Below are positions 14,287-21,417 of a DNA stretch of 23,580 bases, in pieces. How positions within the stretch are numbered: the first letter of the stretch is position 1; each line of letters starts with the position of its first letter. The position numbers and the translations under genes are program-made. This DNA is from JAZKIX01 sp040384645 (GTDB lineage: Bacteria > Pseudomonadota > Gammaproteobacteria > Burkholderiales > Burkholderiaceae_D): assembly GCA_040384645.1 (NCBI GenBank), contig JAZKIX010000132.1:1-23580 (forward strand), written 5' to 3'. The notes under the pieces are model-generated. The model did not search any database. It worked only from the letters and a program-made list of their open reading frames with translations, and was not told the DNA's origin.

Positions 14287-16599
14287 ATGACCCAAGCCAA
14301 TCGCACGCGCCCTATTACCCTCGGTGTCCTGGCACCCTATTTGGGGGGAGTTTATTTTGGCGACCTGATGACGGGGATGCACCGCAACGCCATTGCGGCA
14401 GGCGTACGCCTGTTGTCGATCCGCACTGGACGACGCGAGCTGATCTCAATTCCGCTGGCGCATGATCTGGTCGATGGCTGGATCATTGTGCTCGATTGCA
14501 TCAGCCAGGAGCAACTCGACCGCATCCGGGCCAGCGGTAAGCCCGTGATTGCGGTCGGCCATGATTTTGGCTACCCTGAGATTGGTTCGGTGCAAAGCGA
14601 CAATCAAGCTGCCATCAGTGAATCGGTCGATTTTCTGGTGGCGCGTGGCCATCGTGACATCGCCTGTATCGGGGTCTTTTCCCAACTGGATCAAGTCCAG
14701 CGCTTGCGCGGGTTCCAGGCCTCGCTGACGCGCCACAATATCGCCTTGCGTCCCGCCTGCGAAATTGGCACCGATCATTTTGGCTTTGCCGGCGGCCGCA
14801 GTGGCGCAAAACGCCTGCTGGCGACCGGGCAGCCATTCACTGCGGTGGTCGCTTTCACTGATCCGATTGCTTTTGGCTTGATGGAATATTTGAAAGAAAA
14901 AGGCCTGCGCATACCGCAAGATGTCGCCATCATCGGTTACGACAACTCGGCGTTGACCCGTACCGCGGTGCCGCAACTTGCTACCGTTGACCAAAACCTG
15001 GCGACGCAAACCAAGTGGGTGATCGAAACGCTGTGCCGCCAGATTGCGACCGGCGAACGCGGCGGCCTGCATAGGGTGGCCAACACATTCTTGCCACGCG
15101 CATCCTGCGGGCTAGAACCCGGATCCACCGGATCCGACACGGCGATTGACTCTAGCGAGGCGATTCCTTTCGATTTCGACACCCACACTACCGAAATTGG
15201 CGTCGGCTACGAGGTCACCAAGGACCTGATCAGCGTCGACTTCATCAAGGTGCTGGAACGGATGTGGGTCCTGGCACCCTATCTGGAATGGGCTTGCATC
15301 GGTGAATGGAATGATTTCAGCACCCAAAACTCGACCGATCGTTTGCGCATTCTCGATGTACTCGACCTGAAAGACTCGGAATCCCAATCCCTGGTCAATC
15401 GCGAGGTGACCATTACCGATTTTCCGCCGCTCGAGTTTTTACCGGATGCCGAACCGTTTGCCCAGCGGTTCATTACGGTGGTGCCGATTATATTTGCGCA
15501 TAAATGGACGGTGTTGGCGGTCACCGGTTTCAACCGGTCCAATGCCGATTTGCTGCGGTATGCGACGTTGATGCATTACATTGATTTACTCGGCCTGGCG
15601 ATGGAGCGCTCGGTACTGGATGAAGAAGCCCGGCGGCGCGAAGCGCGTCAACAAGAAGTCGAGCGCGAAATCCTGCAAATCAATCAACAGCTAGAAGAAC
15701 GGGTGCGTCTGCGCACCTTTTCGCTAGAGCAATCCAATGCCGAGCTGACTGAAATGAATGCCAAGCTGTCGCATGCACAGGAACAATTGGTGCAGTCGGA
15801 GAAATTAGCCTCAATCGGGCAATTAGCGGCTGGGGTGGCGCATGAAATCAATAACCCGATTGGGTATATTTTCTCCAATTTCGGCACCTTGCAGGGCTAT
15901 CTGGATAGTGTCTTTACCGTGCTCGATGCCTATCAAGAAGCAGAACCATTCATTAGCGCAGCGTTAATGAGCGGCAAGTTAAAAACCCTGCGCGACGAAG
16001 TCGAACTGGATTTTTTAAAAGACGATATCCCGGCCCTGATGAGCGAATGCAAGGAAGGTATCACCCGGGTGCGCAAGATTGTGCAGGACTTAAAGGATTT
16101 TTCGCGCGCCGATGCGCTGCAGGAATGGCAATGGACCAATTTGCATCAAGGCATCGATTCCACTCTCAATATCATCAATAACGAGATCAAATATAAGGCC
16201 GATGTCATCAAGCAATACGGGCAGATTCCCGATGTCAAATGCCTGTCGTCGCAGATCAATCAAGTTGTAATGAATTTGGTAGTCAACGCATCGCATGCCT
16301 TTACGCAGGAGCGCGGCACGATTACCCTGCGCACCGGCATGGAAGCAGAGCAAGTCTGGATTGAAGTGGCCGACAACGGCTGCGGTATTGCGCAAAAAAA
16401 CCTGTCGCGCATTTTCGACCCGTTTTTTACCACGAAGCCGGTCGGCAAGGGTACCGGTCTGGGTTTGTCGATTTCTTACGGCATTATCCAGCGCCACCGC
16501 GGACAAATCACGGTTGACAGCGAGGTGGGGCGTGGCACCACCTTCCGCATCGTGCTGCCGGTTGACCATGTGGATGAGCCGGAGCAAAATCCTTCGTAA
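14287..16599 (+). CDS. Soluble histidine kinase with a LacI/GalR-type ligand-binding sensor domain
   Basis: The 770-aa protein begins with a LacI/GalR effector-binding domain (about residues 9-280). Its signatures are LGVLAPYLGGVYFGDLMTGM, VDGWIIVLDC, ARGHRDIACIGVF and PQDVAIIGYDNSALTRTAVP. The family's N-terminal helix-turn-helix is absent. A middle domain of unknown type (about 300-440) and a coiled coil (about 443-505) lead to a histidine kinase core. That core has the H-box GVAHEINNP (His 519), N-box MNLVVNASHAF (Asn 663), VADNGCGI, IFDPFFTTKP and GTGLGLSISYGII. No membrane segment or signal peptide is visible, so the sensor should read a cytoplasmic sugar-like ligand. No receiver domain or response regulator is present nearby. 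The start at ATG 14287 (AGAAAGAG upstream) is preferred to in-frame ATG 14236. Confidence 0.9.
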   Translation: MTQANRTRPITLGVLAPYLGGVYFGDLMTGMHRNAIAAGVRLLSIRTGRRELISIPLAHDLVDGWIIVLDCISQEQLDRIRASGKPVIAVGHDFGYPEIGSVQSDNQAAISESVDFLVARGHRDIACIGVFSQLDQVQRLRGFQASLTRHNIALRPACEIGTDHFGFAGGRSGAKRLLATGQPFTAVVAFTDPIAFGLMEYLKEKGLRIPQDVAIIGYDNSALTRTAVPQLATVDQNLATQTKWVIETLCRQIATGERGGLHRVANTFLPRASCGLEPGSTGSDTAIDSSEAIPFDFDTHTTEIGVGYEVTKDLISVDFIKVLERMWVLAPYLEWACIGEWNDFSTQNSTDRLRILDVLDLKDSESQSLVNREVTITDFPPLEFLPDAEPFAQRFITVVPIIFAHKWTVLAVTGFNRSNADLLRYATLMHYIDLLGLAMERSVLDEEARRREARQQEVEREILQINQQLEERVRLRTFSLEQSNAELTEMNAKLSHAQEQLVQSEKLASIGQLAAGVAHEINNPIGYIFSNFGTLQGYLDSVFTVLDAYQEAEPFISAALMSGKLKTLRDEVELDFLKDDIPALMSECKEGITRVRKIVQDLKDFSRADALQEWQWTNLHQGIDSTLNIINNEIKYKADVIKQYGQIPDVKCLSSQINQVVMNLVVNASHAFTQERGTITLRTGMEAEQVWIEVADNGCGIAQKNLSRIFDPFFTTKPVGKGTGLGLSISYGIIQRHRGQITVDSEVGRGTTFRIVLPVDHVDEPEQNPS

Positions 16600-16635
16600 A
16601 ATGCCGGCGGCAATGGCCGTGCTGCTGGCATTTTT
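16598..16635 (+). terminator. Rho-independent terminator of the kinase gene
   Basis: AAAATGCCGGC (16598-16608) pairs with GCTGGCATTTT (16624-16634) with one G.U pair. The T-run 16631-16635 closes it. The stem begins within the stop codon. The transcript therefore ends with the kinase gene, which fits an orphan kinase with no co-transcribed response regulator. Confidence 0.8.
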
Positions 16636-16673
16636 ATCGATTCATCTTACTTGTCAAAACGTATGGTCGGCAT

Positions 16674-16868
16674 TTACCGGCGCGAACTAAGCGCAATCAC
16701 GCGAGTGACGTTACCGGTACTTTCATTGGCGCTGGGCTGCACTGGGGTGCGCTTGGCGGCTGAACTGCCGACTTGACTCAAGACCTTGCTGTAAATGGCG
16801 TAGACCATATTTTCATCACTCATTTCCGGCACTGGCGGCACCACTAAACGCAAGACATTGTCTGACAT
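16674..16868 (-). CDS. Small hypothetical protein, 64 aa
   Basis: I do not recognise this 64-aa protein. It starts MSDNVLRLVVPPVPEMSDEN, continues with a short helix (MVYAIYSKVLSQVG), and ends in a Ser/Arg/Asn-rich tail finishing VIALSSRR. There is no signal peptide, no membrane segment and no cysteine. The start is very well supported: a consensus AAGGAGA lies six bases before the ATG at 16868. An open frame extends further upstream but lacks such a site. It is convergent with the kinase gene and divergent from the GNAT gene. A 9-bp direct repeat (TGAAAGTAC at 16890-16898 and 16902-16910) lies just upstream and could be a regulatory site. The strong ribosome-binding site suggests it is well expressed. 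Confidence 0.7.
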   Translation of the reverse strand: MSDNVLRLVVPPVPEMSDENMVYAIYSKVLSQVGSSAAKRTPVQPSANESTGNVTRVIALSSRR

Positions 16869-17091
16869 GAAATTTCTCCTTGAATCGGGTGAAAGTACAG
16901 ATGAAAGTACGGTTAGGTCGGCAAATGATGCAAGCATGAGCCAGATGATTGAGCAAGGTCCATGCCACACGACAAGGCGCTGGCAAATGGGCAATTTCCG
17001 GCCTTTGGACAACGGCTTTGCAGCTTTTCACAGAATTGTCTGACGTTATTTGTCAGTTGAAAATGCTTTTTACAAGAAGCGAGCGATCTCA

Positions 17092-17619
17092 ATGGCGACA
17101 AATGACATCACCACGCGCATGGTGAACGGTGCATGGAATCTGGCACCCGACGCAGGCCGCCTGGAATGGCGCTGGCACGACTTCAGCGATCTAAGCGCGC
17201 ACGACTTGTACGCTTTGCTGGCCTTGCGGCAAGAAGTTTTTATCCTCGAACAGCGCTGTCTATATCCCGATATCGATGGCAGCGACCAAGCCGCGCAACA
17301 TTTGCTGGGCTGGCATAACGGCGATGGCGCGGCGCGTTTGGTGGCTTACTTGCGTTGCTTCGAACCTGGCGTCAAATACGCCGAAGCTGCCTTGGGGCGG
17401 ATCGTGACAGCGCCCGCCGTGCGCGGCCAAGGGCTGGGCAGTGCGCTGGTGCAACAGGGTATCGCTCAGGTGCAGGGGCGATTCCCGGCGCAGGCAATCC
17501 GCATTTCGGCGCAAGCGCACCTGGAAGATTTCTATCGCCGGTTTGGCTTTGAAAGCAGCTCGGCACCCTACGACGAGGACGGCATCCTGCATATCGACAT
17601 GCTGCGCGCCGCTTTTTAG
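17092..17619 (+). CDS. ElaA-like GNAT N-acetyltransferase
   Basis: The 175-aa protein resembles the ElaA branch of the GNAT superfamily. It has DLYALLALRQEVFILEQRC (about residues 37-55), LYPDIDGSDQAAQHLLGW, and the acetyl-CoA pyrophosphate-binding loop GRIVTAPAVRGQGLGSALVQ (R/Q-x-x-G-x-G/A pattern). The end is DFYRRFGFESSSAPYDEDGI-HIDM. The family transfers acetyl groups from acetyl-CoA; E. coli ElaA's substrate is not firmly known. The start at ATG 17092 is tentative, because ElaA proteins are usually about 150 aa and the first 20 residues may be extra (ATG 17119 is an in-frame alternative). In-frame ATG 17050 would lengthen it further. It converges with kup, with copy D of the 75-nt element filling the gap. 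Confidence 0.85.
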   Translation: MATNDITTRMVNGAWNLAPDAGRLEWRWHDFSDLSAHDLYALLALRQEVFILEQRCLYPDIDGSDQAAQHLLGWHNGDGAARLVAYLRCFEPGVKYAEAALGRIVTAPAVRGQGLGSALVQQGIAQVQGRFPAQAIRISAQAHLEDFYRRFGFESSSAPYDEDGILHIDMLRAAF

Positions 17620-17622
17620 CAA

Positions 17623-17697
17623 AATAATACTGGCGGCAGTATTATTTTTTGCCCAATAAAAACCTGCGGATAATGGCAGGTTTTTATTGATACTCCC
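17623..17697 (+). repeat. 75-nt structured intergenic element, copy D
   Basis: Layout: AATAATAC, 32 nt, CCTGCGGA, 19 nt, ATACTCCC. This copy is the best folded. AAAATAATACTG (17621-17632) pairs perfectly with CAGTATTATTTT (17637-17648), and CAATAAAAACCTGC (17654-17667) pairs perfectly with GCAGGTTTTTATTG (17676-17689). The loop GGA can pair with the 3' UCC. It fills the gap between the convergent GNAT and kup genes and ends at the base before the kup stop codon. It could also serve as a terminator in either direction. Confidence 0.8.
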
Positions 17698-19706
17698 TTA
17701 TATTTCTACTTGGGTACCGAGTTCGATGACGCGATTGGTCGGGATTTTGTAGAAATCGGCAGCACCACGGGCATTGCGTGACATCGCTACAAACAAGTGT
17801 TCACGCCAGCGTGCCATGCCATAGCCCGGGGTCGAAATCAGGGTCTGGCGCGCAATGAAGAACGAGGTTTCCATCATCGCGAAATCGAGTCCCTGCTGCA
17901 TCGCCAGACTCAACATTTTGGGGATGTCCGGCTCATCCTTGAAGCCGTAATGCACATTGAGTTGGTAACAGGCGTTGCCCAGATCATTGACCTGTACCTG
18001 CTGTGCCGCCGGAATCCACGGTATTTCATCGATAGTCACGGTTAAAAAAACCACCCGTTCATGCAATACCTTGTTGTGCGAGAGGTTGTGCAATAAGGCA
18101 TGCGGCACGCCATCGCTTTCGCCGCGCAAGAATATTGCAGTGCCTGGCACGCGTAGCGGCGGCGCTACAAACAGCGATGACAAAAAGGCTTCCAACGGAA
18201 TTGCATGCTTTTGCAAATTCTGGAATACCAAATCACGACCTTCGCGCCAAGTGAGCATCACAATCAGCAAGATCACGCCAAGCAGCAGCGGGAACCAGCC
18301 ACCGTGCAGCACCTTCAACGCACTGGCGGCAAATAAGACGATATCGATCATGAGAAAAAATCCGGTCGCAGCCAAGCACAAGGCCAATGGATATTTCCAG
18401 TAATAACGGGTTACAAAGAAGGTCAGGATCGTGGTCGAGAGCATGGTGCCGGTCACTGCAATGCCATATGCGGCCGCCAGATTGTCAGACGAGCCGAACC
18501 CGACCACGGCGATCAACACCACTGCCAGTTGCAGCCAGTTGACGACTGGAATATAAATTTGGCCGATTTCGCTGGCCGAGGTGTGCAAGATTTTCATGCG
18601 TGGCAACAGCCCAAGTGCAATCGCTTGCTTGGTCATCGAGAAGGTGCCGGAAATGGTCGCTTGCGAAGCAATCACAGTCGCCATGGTCGACAAAATCACT
18701 AGCGGATAAATGCTCCAGGCGCCCAACTGTTGATAAAACGGATTAGAAATTGCGTCGGGGGTGGTCAGCAGCAAGCCGCCTTGCCCTAGGTAATTGAGCG
18801 CCAGCGCGGGGAACACAATCAGGAACCAAGCCATGCGAATCGGTTTTTTGCCGAAATGGCCCATGTCCGCGTACAGCGCCTCGGCACCGGTAAATGCCAG
18901 CACCACCGCACCTAGCGCGATGAAGGCGATCAAGCCGTTCTGCTGCATGAACACCAATGCATGCCAGGGATTGAGCGCCGCCAGAATTTGCGGCGCCTTG
19001 AGGATATTGATTACGCCCATGACCGACAGCGCAGCAAACCAAAGCACCATGACCGCCCATGGAGTGACCGCTGATTGATTCCCGCNNNNNNNNNNACCAT
19101 GACCGGCGCAAACCAGCGTCCAATGCCAGCGGTGCCCTTTGACTGCAGGGCATACAAGCCGATCAAGACCAGCACCGTGAGCGGTACGACGAAAGTGGAC
19201 AGCGCCGGGGTCGCCACTTGCAAGCCTTCAATCGCCGACAACACCGAAATGGCTGGCGTAATCACGCTATCGCCATAAAACAGGGTGGCGCCAAATACGC
19301 CCACTAGCATCAAGGGGAAATGCCAGCGCGAATTTTTGGTCACTGACGATAGCGCTAGCGCCATCAGGGCCATGATCCCACCTTCGCCGCGATTGTCGGC
19401 ACGCAGCACCAGGGTCACATATTTCAGCGAAACAATGATGATCAAACCCCAGACGATTAGCGAAATCACGCCCAGCAAGTTGGCTTCGCTCAAGATCAAG
19501 CCATGCTCTTTGGCAAAAATGGTTTTTAAAGTGTAGAGCGGGCTGGTACCGATATCGCCGTACACAATCCCGATCGCGGCGAGGGTGAGGACGGTAAGAC
19601 TGCTTTTTGTTTGATCCGAGGACAAGGCTGTACCCAAGTGTTGTGATTGTGCGTTGCACAATATGGTATGCGATTTCAAAAGGCAAGCTGTTTTGCTGGC
19701 ACGCAA
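17698..19706 (-). CDS. kup: Kup low-affinity potassium uptake protein (broken by an assembly defect)
   Basis: The product is the KUP/HAK/KT K+ transporter. It has AAIGIVYGDIGTSPLYTLK near the N-terminus, GEGGIMALMALA, FYGDSVITPAISVLSAIEGL and GAEALYADMGHFGKKPI, about 12 hydrophobic segments, and a hydrophilic C-terminal domain ending GTQVEI. It imports K+ with H+ across the inner membrane. In this sequence the frame breaks at 19046-19105. A 10-bp direct duplication (ACCATGACCG) there flanks 30 odd bases and ten Ns. Deleting one 50-base unit restores the contiguous WFAPVMVLWFAALS seen in the family. The start is uncertain: TTG 19706 gives about 652 aa and TTG 19625 gives about 625 aa, nearer the usual length. 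Neither has a good ribosome-binding site. Copies C and D of the 75-nt element flank the gene. Confidence 0.9.
19046..19105. other. Duplicated 10-mer flanking a 10-N gap inside kup
   Basis: ACCATGACCG occurs at 19046-19055 and again at 19096-19105. Between them lie 30 bases and ten Ns (19086-19095). Removing one period of 50 bases repairs the kup reading frame exactly. This looks like two contig ends joined without collapsing their overlap. A real insertion with a target duplication would look the same from sequence alone. Confidence 0.85.
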
Positions 19707-19913
19707 CCAGGCTCGTCAGCCTCGCGCAACAAATTGTTAAAAAATGTGACCTTTTTAATCGTCAGTAAATACAGGTTTTTTTACATGAATTTCGGCAATT
19801 CTACGTAGCGTGCGCAAGGACGACTCTGCAATTGGCGATGGCTGAAGTGTATCTGGCGCATCAAACTGCTGAGCCAACGTGCTTAGTCAATAGCTTCGGC
19901 AAACTAAAAACAG

Positions 19914-19988
19914 GGGAGTATGATCAATAACCTATGTCAATCCGCACGTTTTATAAGGGGAAAAATTAATACATAGCCCAGTATATTT
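19914..19988 (-). repeat. 75-nt structured intergenic element, copy C
   Basis: On the minus strand the layout is AAATATAC, 32 nt, CGTGCGGA, 19 nt, ATACTCCC. Hairpin 1 is AATATA with TGTATT (one U.G). Hairpin 2 is weaker here, with GTG/CAT and imperfect A-T pairs. The loop GGA can pair with the 3' UCC. It lies upstream of kup on the same strand, about 200 bases before the start, and about 45 bases after the XRE gene's stop. Confidence 0.75.
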
Positions 19989-20006
19989 CACCCTTCAAGT
20001 CTCTCG

Positions 20007-20018
20007 ATTGACGTCAAT
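20007..20018. promoter_or_regulatory. Perfect 12-bp palindrome ATTGACGTCAAT
   Basis: ATTGACGTCAAT is a perfect inverted repeat just downstream of the XRE gene and upstream of element copy C on the minus strand. The ACGT-centred form suits a dimeric DNA-binding protein. No regulator can be assigned. Confidence 0.3.
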
Positions 20019-20033
20019 GGATCAACCTTTCAC

Positions 20034-20837
20034 TTACACAACAGACCGTGCCAGCTGCTCGCAGCTACGCCGTGTCGCGTCATCGAGCGGAAAATAGCTT
20101 TCGATACGCAGTTCATCGAGCGTCACTTGCTGCGGCGCAGAAAATACCGTCAATGTGGTCAAAAAACCTAGCCTCAAGCCATCGCGCTGCAATTCTATAT
20201 TCAGGGTCGGGGCGGATTCGGTGGAAAAATCCGGCTGGCGCCAACTGGCCGGCACTGCGGGATATTGCAAAACACGCTCTAGCAAGGCCCAGCGGCGTGC
20301 ATCGTCACCATATTGCAAAGCTTCGCGATGCAAGCGCGCCACCATGTGACGCGCCACTATCGGCCAATTGTTGACAAACGGCCGACTCAGATGCGGGTCA
20401 AAAATCAGGTCAAATAAATTCAGTGGGTTGGTCAAACGATCCGGCTCTGCTACGAAATGGGAAAACACGGCGGTTGCCGCGTCATTGCAACGCACGATGT
20501 CGTAATCGGCATTGAGTACCGTCAGCGGGAAAGGCGCTTGCTGTCGCATCATTTGTTCGATTGCCAATTCGACTGCCGCCGGTATCAAATCCAGGCCCGG
20601 ATCAGGGAAGCGCGCCGCAAATCCTGCCGCCCGTAACACGTGATTCTGGTCGCGCAAGGGCACCGACATGGTACTCATCAGCCGCAATACCATATCAGCA
20701 CTGGCTTGCGCCCGCCCCGATTCCAGAAAACTGATGTGCCGCGCCGACACATCCGCCGCCAAGGCCAGGTCTAGCTGCGAATATCCACGCCGGCCACGCC
20801 AGTATTTAAGTAAGGCGCAAAAAAGTTGATCGCTCAT
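20034..20837 (-). CDS. XRE-family regulator with MmyB-like ligand-binding domain
   Basis: The 267-aa protein has an N-terminal XRE helix-turn-helix (residues about 8-62: LKYWRGRRGYSQLDLALAAD, VSARHISFLESGRAQAS). A C-terminal MmyB-like, PAS-related domain (about 95-265) follows, with PFPLTVLNADYDIVRCNDAA, FDLIFDPHLSRPFVNNW and the closing ESYFPLDDATR. Such regulators are common next to a single enzyme or membrane-protein gene that they control. Here the gene is divergent from a small membrane protein, and a perfect 20-bp palindrome lies between them, 34 bases upstream of this start. The simplest reading is an autoregulated repressor/activator of the pair. The ligand of the PAS-like domain is unknown. 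Confidence 0.88.
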   Translation of the reverse strand: MSDQLFCALLKYWRGRRGYSQLDLALAADVSARHISFLESGRAQASADMVLRLMSTMSVPLRDQNHVLRAAGFAARFPDPGLDLIPAAVELAIEQMMRQQAPFPLTVLNADYDIVRCNDAATAVFSHFVAEPDRLTNPLNLFDLIFDPHLSRPFVNNWPIVARHMVARLHREALQYGDDARRWALLERVLQYPAVPASWRQPDFSTESAPTLNIELQRDGLRLGFLTTLTVFSAPQQVTLDELRIESYFPLDDATRRSCEQLARSVV

Positions 20838-20870
20838 GCCCCCACTGTAACATCGGCGTTTTATCGCCCC

Positions 20871-20890
20871 AATTACCTGCCCAGGTAATT
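20871..20890. promoter_or_regulatory. Perfect 20-bp palindromic operator candidate
   Basis: AATTACCTGCCCAGGTAATT has 9-bp arms around CC. It is centred in the divergent gap between the XRE regulator and the small membrane protein gene. That is where the regulator's own operator would be expected, so it is the best candidate binding site in the window. Confidence 0.7.
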
Positions 20891-20944
20891 GCGCCAGCCA
20901 GGCCGGCTTGGCTATCGTGACCTCTTTTACACACGAGGATGATC

Positions 20945-21328
20945 ATGAACCGAAGCCTGTTTTTAAGTCTGGCCGCAACTGTCGCTGTGGCGGTCGGCCT
21001 ATTCGCGCTGTTGTTCCCCGCTGTCTTATTGGCCAGCAAAGGCACCGCGCCTAGCTTGGTCGCCAATGTTTGGGTGCGTGAAGTCGGCGCCATCCTGCTC
21101 ATGATCGGCATCAGCGCGGCCGCGATGCGCCGCCATCCCGACTCGCCAACGTTAAGGGTGTTTTTCTTCAGCAACGCTATGATTCAACTGGCCTTGCTAC
21201 TGATCGAAGTGATCGCCTATCAACAAGGCACCATTACTTTACTGTCCGGTATTTTGCCCAATTCGATCATCCATATCTTGCTGGGCAGTGGATTTATCTA
21301 TTATTGGCGCCGTATGCCGTCAGCCTAG
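20945..21328 (+). CDS. Small membrane protein, four predicted TM segments
   Basis: I do not recognise a named family with certainty. The 127-aa protein has four hydrophobic segments at about residues 4-28 (FLSLAATVAVAVGLFALLFP), 42-58 (VGAILLMIGISAAAM), 72-92 (FFFSNAMIQLALLLIEVIAY) and 99-119 (GILPNSIIHILLGSGFIYYW). It ends in a short basic tail (RRMPSA), so it is an inner-membrane protein. The ATG at 20945 is chosen because GAGG lies six bases upstream; the ATG at 20939 has no room for a ribosome-binding site. It is divergent from an XRE/MmyB-like regulator with a perfect palindrome between them, so it is probably the regulator's target. A DUF4345- or DUF4267-like family is possible, but I cannot confirm it from sequence alone. 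Confidence 0.8.
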   Translation: MNRSLFLSLAATVAVAVGLFALLFPAVLLASKGTAPSLVANVWVREVGAILLMIGISAAAMRRHPDSPTLRVFFFSNAMIQLALLLIEVIAYQQGTITLLSGILPNSIIHILLGSGFIYYWRRMPSA

Positions 21329-21417
21329 CCTAGTATCGCGCCACCAGCGGCGCGGACGAATGCATGGTTTCCTGAGGCCAACTACAATGACCGGCTTTCC
21401 CCTCACAGCCGATTCTT

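Larger units (their letters stand above)
19707..20033. other. Intergenic region between kup and the XRE regulator
   Basis: This 327-bp gap lies in tandem between two minus-strand genes. It holds copy C of the 75-nt element (19914-19988) and a 12-bp palindrome (20007-20018). The ~200 bases between the element and kup are AT-rich near kup (AAATTGTTAAAAAATG around 19730) and probably contain the kup promoter, but no convincing -35/-10 pair was found. No open frame with a ribosome-binding site was seen. Confidence 0.6.

Noticed and set aside
16600..16700. Short plus-strand reading frame after the kinase gene (MPAAMAVLLAFLSIHL-like)
   Set aside because: It lies across the kinase terminator, has no ribosome-binding site, and overlaps the convergent 64-aa gene.
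17621..17697. Copy D as nothing more than a bidirectional terminator
   Set aside because: Its two perfect hairpins could terminate transcription, but the same blocks and exact spacing occur in three other contexts, including a 5' leader. Termination alone does not explain the element.
19011..19706. kup as two separate genes or a genuine pseudogene
   Set aside because: The frame break coincides with Ns and an exact 10-bp duplication. Removing one 50-base unit restores the family sequence perfectly.
4790..19988. The 75-nt elements as recent MITE or IS copies
   Set aside because: Pairwise similarity is moderate and concentrated in fixed blocks and stems. No terminal inverted repeats or target-site duplications were seen. 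A genome-wide search could still change this view.
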